Of a stretch of DNA of 9,378 nt, positions 1 to 5,665 are shown piece by piece (position 1 is the first letter of the stretch; every line of letters starts with the position of its first letter). Source of the stretch: an uncultured Gammaproteobacteria bacterium (GTDB lineage: Bacteria > Pseudomonadota > Gammaproteobacteria > Pseudomonadales > Pseudohongiellaceae); NCBI GenBank assembly GCA_903889815.1, contig CAISYX010000367.1, positions 1 to 9,378 on the forward strand, written 5' to 3'. The notes below the pieces were generated by a model. That model did no database searches. It was not told the origin of the DNA and saw only the letters and a program-made list of their open reading frames with translations. A program made the translations under genes and the position numbers.

Positions 1-693
1 CAAAAATTCAGTGCTTATGCCAAGTCCATTCAGCCTCACGCTTGTCGGCTGAGTTCTCCGTACAGCAGTAATATCATTGATACCGACCGCAAGCACATCA
101 GCGCCTATATCAATGATTACCCGTCGCTGTTCATTGCTGTATACGATTGTGCCTATCAAGCCTTTCAGCTCAAGGTCGCCTGACTCGCTGTCGCTGATGA
201 TTCGACCATCGTAGTCGATTACAGACACCGTGGTGAAAAGGTCACCGCTAAAACCAAGTTTGGCATTTGCCTGCAGGACTGGTGCTTTTCCGGGATATTG
301 AGGCAAAGCGGTTCGAAGAATATAAGGCAACTGTACCGGTAGTGCGACAGCGGCAAGTCCCGTTTCTGCGCCACCCAACCACGGACCGTGCTGGATATCC
401 AACTCTCCGTTCCACCTGAATCCACCATTATAAGAGTTCAGTTCTTGCAGAAAAGCATCGGCCAAAGGATTCGACCGCAACGGTGTCCAACGGAGGTCAT
501 AGCTTAACTTGCCTCCCCAAAAATCGCGGAAGTACTCGAAATTTATAACGCTGACGTCATCACGGGCTACAAGTTTTGCTTCTAAATTCTCAATTCTGCT
601 TGCAACGCTTGCGCCAATGACGGCCACTGCCACGAGATAAAAAGCGCCGAGAAAAAACAGCGATGATGACAAGACAATTATTTTATTTCTCAT
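1..693 (-). CDS. DUF945 (YdgA-like) membrane-anchored protein, C-terminus cut by window edge
   Basis: The frame is open from the ATG at 693 to the window edge: 231 codons without a stop, so the C-terminal part is missing. A GGAG ribosome site at 701-704 lies seven bases before the ATG, which supports this start. Residues 5-30 form one hydrophobic segment, an uncleaved signal anchor, so most of the protein should lie in the periplasm. After the anchor come F-E-Y-F-R-D-F-W-G-G (about 52-61), I-Q-H-G-P-W (100-105) and L-G-F-S-G-D (146-151). These follow the order seen in E. coli YdgA (a Y-x-R-G block, then H-G-P-F, then I-G-Y-S-G-D), as remembered from the family. DUF945 proteins are usually 450-550 residues, so about half is visible. 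Their molecular role is not established. Base composition is AT-rich compared with genes right of 3200. The family call is fairly secure; the function is unknown. Confidence 0.75.
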   Translation of the reverse strand, partial: MRNKIIVLSSSLFFLGAFYLVAVAVIGASVASRIENLEAKLVARDDVSVINFEYFRDFWGGKLSYDLRWTPLRSNPLADAFLQELNSYNGGFRWNGELDIQHGPWLGGAETGLAAVALPVQLPYILRTALPQYPGKAPVLQANAKLGFSGDLFTTVSVIDYDGRIISDSESGDLELKGLIGTIVYSNEQRRVIIDIGADVLAVGINDITAVRRTQPTSVRLNGLGISTEFL

Positions 694-1212
694 ATTACCG
701 CTCCGGCATATGCTAGATCTTCGAGTATTCCTTTGCTAAAACCACGCCATGAAGAAGTATCTTAATAATCTGATATGCCTATTGAGTCCTTTAAGAATAA
801 TTAGAATCAGTTTATCTATCTTCCTGTGCAGCAGCTTTCGACATTGCAAGGATGCAAGCCGTATCAGAGAGTCGAGTGGGCTATTGCAAACGCAAAGCGA
901 CAATATATTAACTTGAATTGTTCAAAAAAACTCATTGTTTTTGCTTTTAGGGCAAGTAGTAATGGCTCGAGGTCTATTTTCGGTGACTAGATAGGCCGAG
1001 GCTTAAGCCGCCGGATAGCAGACGCCCTGGTGTGCAGCATCTTGCGATGCTGGCCTGAAAGCTATCTACTTTTTCCTTTTTTTGAAACGGCGGGATTACC
1101 CTTGTAAATAAAAAGTATTCCTCTTGCATGACTATTTACTCCGATTATTAGCTCTAGATCTGCGGCATTTTGTGTTCCTCGAAAGAACCTTTAAAGACTG
1201 CGACTTATTTCG
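694..1212. other. gene-free AT-rich intergenic stretch
   Basis: This 519-base stretch lies between the start of the DUF945 gene and the stop of the DUF3429 gene, both on the minus strand. I see no convincing protein gene in either strand. It contains the ribosome site for the DUF945 gene (701-704), an inverted repeat TTGAA-TTG-TTCAA at 913-925, promoter-like hexamers at 935-963, a 10-bp palindrome GGCTTAAGCC at 1000-1009, nested inverted repeats at 1014-1066 and a T tract at 1070-1083. The stretch 1084-1212 holds nothing I can name, and no strong terminator for the minus-strand operon is visible there. Confidence 0.6.
964..1083 (+). ncRNA. candidate small RNA with terminator-like 3' end
   Basis: This is an inference from sequence layout, not a match to a known RNA family. 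A sigma70-like pair TTGTTT (935-940) and AGTAAT (958-963) is separated by exactly 17 bases; each hexamer matches consensus at four of six positions. Downstream lie a 10-bp palindrome GGCTTAAGCC (1000-1009), a perfect 7-bp stem with a TTGC loop (1035-1041 with 1046-1052), and an outer stem GATAGC (1014-1019) with GCTATC (1061-1066). A T-rich run broken only by CC follows at 1070-1083, as in an intrinsic terminator. The transcript would be about 115 bases. An AT-rich intergenic region gives such patterns by chance fairly often, so confidence is low. Confidence 0.25.
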
Positions 1213-1668
1213 TCATCCACGCCCTTGAACTGCCCCTGCTATCAACAACAAGCAGATCACCACAATGATCGACGCGTTGCGCCGCAAGTGCAAAAACCAC
1301 TCCGCGTGGATGTCAGCCCTGCGCAGCTTCATATCCAGACCGAACAGACACACAAAGCAAAAAATGTGCAGAAACGTGATGGCCAATTGCGGTGTCGCCA
1401 GCAATGACACCCACGCGAGCAGCGCCACGACATTGCTGATGATCAGCAGATTGCGCGGGCATCTGTCCGTAAAAAACATATAAGCAGCCCAGTGGATACC
1501 GCACAGGAAAGAGATAATCACTGCGCTGTAGGTGCTGGCGATGAACGCCCCGTCCAGATCAGCCCAGGGCAGTAGCGTTGGAAAATACAGCAGGATTATA
1601 GACCCGATCAGCGGCAAAGTGCCGCTGTAGGTAAGCGTTTTTGCAATATTGATGTCGAGCTGTTTCAT
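1213..1668 (-). CDS. DUF3429 family inner-membrane protein
   Basis: A 151-residue, strongly hydrophobic protein with about five membrane segments (roughly residues 14-34, 43-66, 74-91, 95-111 and 132-147). The order of conserved pieces fits DUF3429: a T-L-P-L-I-G start of helix 1, then Y-S-A-V-I-I-S-F-L-C-G-I-H-W around 47-60. The basic stretch L-D-M-K-L-R-R-A-D (111-119) separates the last two helices. The family is widespread in proteobacteria and has no established biochemical role. I chose the ATG at 1668 because family similarity begins at once and an AAAGG site lies upstream, though 12 bases away is long. An in-frame ATG at 1695 would add nine residues but has no ribosome site. It is the last gene of a minus-strand operon, a short distance after the photolyase-half gene that stops at 1705. 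Sharing that operon is the only hint of its role, perhaps a light- or stress-linked membrane function. Confidence 0.75.
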   Translation of the reverse strand: MKQLDINIAKTLTYSGTLPLIGSIILLYFPTLLPWADLDGAFIASTYSAVIISFLCGIHWAAYMFFTDRCPRNLLIISNVVALLAWVSLLATPQLAITFLHIFCFVCLFGLDMKLRRADIHAEWFLHLRRNASIIVVICLLLIAGAVQGRG

Positions 1669-1704
1669 GGTGTATTCAGACCTTTCTGTCGGCATACATG
1701 ATCG

Positions 1705-2133
1705 TCAGGCAAGTGCGCCGCCGTTGTGAAGGAAAGCACTTCTTTCCACCTTGCTCCAGTATTGAAAAAAGCGGCGCGCTTCCGATGTTTTTTCCATGAC
1801 TGCAAAAATGTCGTCGTCGACAAAAGTGAGAGGGGTCGCTGGGCTGATGCCAGCAAATAGTGAAAGAAGCGAGGGATTATTGGTCGCAGGCACGTAAAGC
1901 ATTGCGGGTGTCATGGCCATCACGACAGTGCGCGTAGCGCCGCGAACAACATCGACGGGGAGATCGCACAAGGTCTCGTACAGAAAGACCAGTCGCTTCA
2001 GACTGTAGTTTGCGCGGCGAAGATATTCGTCATCCCACACGTAAATTGCCTTCGTGCCAGTGGGAGCGAATTTGAAAATCGGGTGCGTTATCCGCAGTGC
2101 GTCTTCGTGTAGACAAATCAACGCCGGGTTCAT
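1705..2133 (-). CDS. stand-alone protein resembling the photolyase N-terminal alpha/beta domain
   Basis: A 142-residue soluble protein without a signal peptide. Residues 3-64 read like the N-terminal alpha/beta (antenna) domain of photolyases and cryptochromes. A-L-I-C-L-H-E-D-A-L-R-I-T-H-P-I-F stands where A-L-V-W-F-R-x-D-L-R-x-x-D-N-P-A-L is usual. Then I-Y-V-W-D-D-E-Y-L leads into K-R-L-V-F-L-Y-E-T-L and V-D-V-V-R-G. The Arg of the W-F-R motif is replaced by His-Glu, so the domain is diverged. At 142 residues it is shorter than the usual 160-200. It starts inside the stop codon of the FAD-domain gene (ATGA at 2133-2130), with AGCAGG upstream, so translation is probably coupled. I infer that it is a separate half of a two-part photolyase-like protein, possibly without a bound antenna pigment. 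The residue similarity is visible; the partnership is inference. Confidence 0.65.
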   Translation of the reverse strand: MNPALICLHEDALRITHPIFKFAPTGTKAIYVWDDEYLRRANYSLKRLVFLYETLCDLPVDVVRGATRTVVMAMTPAMLYVPATNNPSLLSLFAGISPATPLTFVDDDIFAVMEKTSEARRFFQYWSKVERSAFLHNGGALA

Positions 2134-2921
2134 AGTGACCTGCTCAAATTTGGAAAAAGTTGTTCTTGCAGCGTTTCATAACTTGCGTGAAGCGGCTGGT
2201 TGTTCTGCGGTGAGGCGTCAACCTGTCTGCCAAAATACTTGCTGACGTTCTCAAGATTGAACAGATAGGGTTTGTGGCTGAAGGTGCTCGCGACCCACTG
2301 CCAGGAAAAGTTATTGCTGGCCAGATCGCCATCCAGCAGGTGGTGCAAAAACCATTGGGCACCAGCCTGCCACTTTACCCGGCGAAAATGGACGACATAG
2401 CTCGCCAGATACATGCGGGCGTGATTATGGACATAACCGGTTTGTATCAGCTCTTTGATAAACGCATCGATGCACGCTACGCCGGTCTTGCCATCGGCAA
2501 TATCCGCCGGCAATACGCCCGCATAATCGCTCGCGCTGAAACCAGTTTTGTATGGCTCGATATCGTCCCACGCCCACTCAGGATGCGCGGATAACAAGCG
2601 CTGCCAGAAATCCCGCCACGCGAGTTCCTGAAGGAATTTGGTGATCTGCACCGGTTCGCCGCAACGGCTGAGGGCGTGATTGCGCACTTCATTGAGACTC
2701 AGAATGCCGTGGTGAATATAAGGCGAGAGCCCGGTTATTTTTCCATCACCAAAATTTCGTGTGCGGCCGTACGCAACAGGATCAACCCGCGCGAGCATTT
2801 TCTCCGCTGACTGCCTGCCGCCTTGAATATGGCTGGGCCCGCCTGCTGCCCAGGGCGCGAGGGCGGCTACAAAATCTGTCAGGCTTTCGCGATTATCAAA
2901 ATTTTTCGGGAGTAACTGCAT
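2130..2921 (-). CDS. photolyase/cryptochrome FAD-binding domain protein (stand-alone C-terminal domain)
   Basis: A 263-residue protein holding only the alpha-helical FAD-binding domain of the photolyase/cryptochrome family; a full photolyase is about 450-500 residues. Visible blocks are G-R-T-R-N-F (52-57) with L-S-P-Y-I-H-H-G (65-72), F-L-Q-E-L-A-W-R-D-F-W (96-106), D-G-K-T-G (143-147), T-G-Y-V-H-N-H-A-R-M (161-170) and D-G-D-L-A-S-N-N-F-S-W-Q-W (197-209). Compared from memory with E. coli PhrB, E99, W102, M170, W184, N203, W207 and W209 sit at E274, W277, M345, W359, N378, W382 and W384. The flavin site and two electron-transfer tryptophans are therefore kept. The likely role is light-driven DNA repair or blue-light sensing in the cytoplasm. 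I chose the ATG at 2921; a TTG at 2936 is the only other in-frame start before the stop at 2964-2966. It is the first gene of the operon with the alpha/beta-domain gene and the DUF3429 gene. Confidence 0.85.
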   Translation of the reverse strand: MQLLPKNFDNRESLTDFVAALAPWAAGGPSHIQGGRQSAEKMLARVDPVAYGRTRNFGDGKITGLSPYIHHGILSLNEVRNHALSRCGEPVQITKFLQELAWRDFWQRLLSAHPEWAWDDIEPYKTGFSASDYAGVLPADIADGKTGVACIDAFIKELIQTGYVHNHARMYLASYVVHFRRVKWQAGAQWFLHHLLDGDLASNNFSWQWVASTFSHKPYLFNLENVSKYFGRQVDASPQNNQPLHASYETLQEQLFPNLSRSL

Positions 2922-3204
2922 GCATGGCGCCTGCAAATGAAAACATGAGACAAATACGGTTGTTTAACACTGCTGGATTGCGGCGTGCTGCATGTCAAGA
3001 AACGGTCAGGAGTCTGGAGTATCGGATGCTTGCCAACACAGGGAAGTTTGTCGAATATACTTCAAGCTCAAGCAGCGCACAAAGTACGTGAGAAGTCGGA
3101 AAAATAGATATAACCATATGATTAATAAAGACTTATAAACTATATTCAGCGTCCATCCATAGCCGGCCTCGCGTTACAATCCCTGCAAATCTCTGGAGTG
3201 AGCC
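2922..3204. promoter_or_regulatory. divergent intergenic region between the photolyase operon and the secretion-rich plus-strand cluster
   Basis: This stretch of about 280 bases separates genes transcribed away from each other, so promoters for both directions should lie here. The part 3100-3150 is very AT-rich. A TACAAT hexamer at 3175-3180 matches the -10 consensus at five of six positions and would start a transcript about 18 bases before the ATG at 3205, but no good -35 accompanies it. On the minus strand a perfect TTGACA occurs at 2998-2993 without a -10 at normal spacing. I therefore mark the region without fixing either promoter. Confidence 0.4.
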
Positions 3205-3654
3205 ATGTCAGTGTTCTTTCGCCATCGTCTGTTCCTTCTTGCCCTGCTGCTTGCCTTGCCGTGGGCCGGGCCGGTGTGCGCAGAGACTGCGCTGGAAAGT
3301 GTGCGCATCACCAGCCGTCTGGACCTGAACTCCATTCTGATCAGCGGCGTGGACATCGTCTTCTTCTACGACGACAGCATCGCGGGCACCGAGCCCATGA
3401 CCGCTTTCAGCTGGTACTCCCGCACACGGGAACTGCGCGAGACCCGTGCGTCTGCGTTCGACTTGGTCAACACCGTCATTCCCCAGGGCTTCGACTCGGC
3501 AAGCCCGCCCCTGCCGGCCCGTCATCGCGACGCCGTGCGCGTGCTGGTGTTCAGCGAGCATCAGAACTCGCAGTCGACGGCATTCGACATTACCGCCATG
3601 ACCCGCGTGCTGATCGAAATCGACCAGTTCGGCCTGCTCGTCTCGGAACGCTGA
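3205..3654 (+). CDS. small secreted protein of unknown function
   Basis: A 149-residue protein with a clear Sec signal peptide: basic start with R6 and R8, a leucine-rich core at 9-19 and probable cleavage after V-C-A (24-26). A GGAG ribosome site (3195-3198) lies six bases before the ATG. The mature part of about 123 residues has no recognisable domain. It opens with a likely beta-strand segment and then V-D-I-V-F-F-Y-D-D-S (49-58). No cysteine remains after cleavage and there is no membrane helix, so it should be soluble in the periplasm or outside. It is the first gene of a plus-strand run and lies 88 bases before the secreted paralogue pair, so it may belong to the same export-linked unit. 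I do not recognise the family and assign no function. Its high GC content matches its right-hand neighbours and not the minus-strand genes to its left. Confidence 0.75.
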   Translation: MSVFFRHRLFLLALLLALPWAGPVCAETALESVRITSRLDLNSILISGVDIVFFYDDSIAGTEPMTAFSWYSRTRELRETRASAFDLVNTVIPQGFDSASPPLPARHRDAVRVLVFSEHQNSQSTAFDITAMTRVLIEIDQFGLLVSER

Positions 3655-3742
3655 ACCGTTGCCCGCAAGGCCGTTGTATAAACCGGGATGCTCGATTACC
3701 CTGCCTTGCACTTCCATGACCCATTACTAGAAGGGGAAGATC

Positions 3743-4750
3743 ATGCTCTGCCGCCTGGTTTCATCAATAGCAGCCATCAGTCTTGCCGCGCCACTGAGCG
3801 CTATGGCGCAGACTGCCGACAGCCCTTACATTGCGCCGCGCAATGAATGGGGTCAGCCCGATCTGCGCGGTGTGTGGAACTTCAGTTCGAACACGCCTCT
3901 GGAACGTCCGGCTCAATATGCCGATCAGGAATTTCTGAACAATGATGACGTGGCCCGTATTCGAGCTGAAGCGCTGGAAGACATCGCGCAATCCGACGGC
4001 AATTCCTCGCAGGGTGGCGTTGGCGGATACAACCAGTTCTGGATCGAGGGCCTGCCGCTGGAAGACAATCGCCGCACATCGCTCATTATTGATCCTCCGA
4101 ATGGCCGCATGCCGGCCCGCGTGGCCGGGGCTCCCGTGGCGTTCGGCGGTCTGGGCCCCGACATCAAGGGCGAGCGCCCCGTGCGCTTCGCCGTGGGTGG
4201 CATCGGCAAGGACGGTCCGGAAGACCGTGGGCTCTCGGAGCGCTGTCTGCTGGGTTTCAACTCCGTGCCGCCCTTCATGCCCAGCATGTACAACAACAAT
4301 GTGCAGTTGTTTCAGAATGGCGACCACTTCGTGATCTTCAACGAGATGATCCATGAGGCCCGCATCGTGCCCATCGACGGGCGCCCGCACCTGCCGGAGA
4401 ACGTGGAGCAGTGGACCGGCGATTCCCGCGGGTACTGGGACGGCGACACCCTGGTGGTGGAGACGCGCAACTTCACCGACAAGACCCAGAGCTTTCGCGG
4501 CACGGGCATCTCGAAGAACATGCAGCTGACCGAGCGCTTCACCCGCGTGACGGACGACGAGGTGCACTACGTGTTCACGGTCAACGACCCGCAGGCCTTT
4601 GTCGCGCCCGTCACCGTGCTGGTGCCGATGCACAAGACGGAAGACGAGTTGTACGAGTACGCCTGTCACGAAGGCAACTATGGGATGGTGAACATTCTGC
4701 GCGGCGCCCGCGTGGAAGAGGGCACCTGGGTGGATTCCAGTGGTAACTGA
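3743..4750 (+). CDS. secreted protein of an uncharacterised W-x-G-D-T-L-V family, longer paralogue
   Basis: A 335-residue exported protein with a signal peptide at 1-23 and likely cleavage near A-M-A-Q. AAGGGG (3731-3736) lies six bases before the ATG. Landmarks in order: P-D-L-R-G-V-W-N-F (39-47), E-R-C-L-L-G-F-N-S-V-P (166-176), Y-W-D-G-D-T-L-V-V-E-T-R-N-F (231-244), L-T-E-R-F-T-R-V (262-269), N-D-P-Q-A-F-V-A-P (281-289) and A-C-H-E-G-N-Y-G-M-V-N-I-L (307-319). I recognise these motifs as recurring in exported hypothetical proteins of proteobacteria and acidobacteria, but no function is assigned to them. C168 and C308 are the only cysteines left after signal cleavage, so they could form a disulfide in the periplasm. 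The next gene, 19 bases on, encodes a shorter relative with the same landmarks. The two plausibly act together or arose by duplication. No catalytic signature is evident. Confidence 0.8.
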   Translation: MLCRLVSSIAAISLAAPLSAMAQTADSPYIAPRNEWGQPDLRGVWNFSSNTPLERPAQYADQEFLNNDDVARIRAEALEDIAQSDGNSSQGGVGGYNQFWIEGLPLEDNRRTSLIIDPPNGRMPARVAGAPVAFGGLGPDIKGERPVRFAVGGIGKDGPEDRGLSERCLLGFNSVPPFMPSMYNNNVQLFQNGDHFVIFNEMIHEARIVPIDGRPHLPENVEQWTGDSRGYWDGDTLVVETRNFTDKTQSFRGTGISKNMQLTERFTRVTDDEVHYVFTVNDPQAFVAPVTVLVPMHKTEDELYEYACHEGNYGMVNILRGARVEEGTWVDSSGN

Positions 4751-4769
4751 ACAGAAAGAAGGGCTCGCC

Positions 4770-5576
4770 ATGAAGAAGATCGTGAAGAACTCTGTGTTGC
4801 TGTTTGTCGCACTTTGCAGTCTGGCCAGCGCGCCGCTCTTTGCACAGAGCAGCGACATTCCCCGCACCCCGGACGGCAAGCCGGATTTCAACGGCATCTG
4901 GCAGGCCCTGGGCACAGCCCACTGGGACCTGCAGACCCACGCGTCCCGCCCCGGCCCGGTTGTCGAGATGGGAGCACTGGCGGCGATTCCCGGAGGGATG
5001 GGCGTGGTGCAGGGCGGCAACATCCCGTACCAGCCCGAGGCGCTCCAGAAGAAACTCGAGAACCAGGCCAACTGGCTGCAGCGCGACCCTATCGTGAAAT
5101 GCTACCTTCCCGGCGTGCCACGCGCGACCTACCTGCCTTACCCCTTCCAGATTTTCCAGGCGCCCGATACCACCCTTATCACCTACGAGTTTGCCGGCGC
5201 CGACCGCATGGTCTACATGGATCAGCCGGACTACGCCTCGCAGGTGGACAGCTGGATGGGCCACAACATCGGACACTGGGAAGGCGACACGCTGGTCATC
5301 ACCGTGACCGGTCAGATGCCTGATTCTTGGTTCGACAGCTCTGGCAACTGGCACAGCTACCAGCTGGTGGTGGAGGAACGCTACACGCTGATGGGCGCCA
5401 ACCATATCCAGTACGAAGCCACCATCACCGACCCGGAAGTGTTCACCGCGCCCTGGACAATCAGCATGCCGCTGTATCGCCGTCTCGACCCCGGCATGCA
5501 GCTGATTGAATTCAAGTGCGTGGAATACGTGGAAGAGCTGTTGTACGGGCAGTTCCGCAAGCCAGTCGCCGAGTAG
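4770..5576 (+). CDS. secreted protein of the same uncharacterised family, shorter paralogue
   Basis: A 268-residue exported protein; residues 1-25 form a signal peptide (M-K-K start, hydrophobic core, cleavage near L-F-A-Q). I chose the ATG at 4770 because AAGAAGG lies just upstream and the signal peptide then begins properly. A GTG at 4740 would add ten polar residues and overlap the previous gene. The family landmarks recur in the same order as in the upstream neighbour: P-D-F-N-G-I-W (38-44), K-C-Y-L-P-G (110-115), H-W-E-G-D-T-L-V-I-T (169-178), E-E-R-Y-T (202-206), D-P-E-V-F-T-A-P-W-T (221-230) and E-F-K-C-V-E-Y (247-253). C111 and C250 correspond to the two cysteines of the longer paralogue, which strengthens the idea of a conserved disulfide. 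The spacing of 19 bases implies co-transcription. The function is unknown; a binding protein or a structural beta-rich protein is possible. Confidence 0.8.
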   Translation: MKKIVKNSVLLFVALCSLASAPLFAQSSDIPRTPDGKPDFNGIWQALGTAHWDLQTHASRPGPVVEMGALAAIPGGMGVVQGGNIPYQPEALQKKLENQANWLQRDPIVKCYLPGVPRATYLPYPFQIFQAPDTTLITYEFAGADRMVYMDQPDYASQVDSWMGHNIGHWEGDTLVITVTGQMPDSWFDSSGNWHSYQLVVEERYTLMGANHIQYEATITDPEVFTAPWTISMPLYRRLDPGMQLIEFKCVEYVEELLYGQFRKPVAE

Positions 5577-5665
5577 TCGGAAAATTCGGCACAGCTCTTG
5601 CTGTGGCAATTCTTTCCAATTGGAACCCAATCCGATCACACTTTTTCTCCGGGAGATCTGCATTC
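5577..5665. promoter_or_regulatory. inter-gene hairpin and 12-bp palindrome before the M20 peptidase gene
   Basis: A perfect 6-bp stem (CACAGC at 5590-5595, GCTGTG at 5600-5605, loop TCTT) is followed by a short T-containing stretch. A perfect 12-bp palindrome TTCCAATTGGAA lies at 5614-5625. The hairpin could weaken or pause transcription from the upstream pair. The palindrome has the size of an operator for a dimeric repressor. No promoter hexamers can be assigned with confidence. The GGGAGA ribosome site of the next gene lies at 5651-5656. Confidence 0.35.

Noticed and set aside
749..916. Plus-strand open frame of 55 codons starting M-K-K-Y-L
   Set aside because: There is no ribosome site before the ATG and no recognisable family. 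The hydrophobic N-terminal part is interrupted by arginines and is no convincing signal peptide. Chance is likelier in AT-rich DNA.
1155..1190. Short inverted repeat GTTC...GAAC downstream of the DUF3429 stop as a terminator
   Set aside because: The stem is only four base pairs and no T run follows on the minus strand.
2993..2998. Perfect TTGACA on the minus strand upstream of the FAD-domain gene
   Set aside because: No -10 hexamer lies at 15-19 bases, so I do not call a promoter.
3659..3682. TTGCCC and TATAAA before the gene at 3743
   Set aside because: They are only 12 bases apart, too close for a sigma70 promoter; the gene may be read through from 3205.
3764..5071. Long minus-strand open frame (435 codons) opposite the secreted paralogues
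   Set aside because: It is antisense to two genes with signal peptides and conserved motifs, and its His/Ala/Val-rich translation shows no domain.
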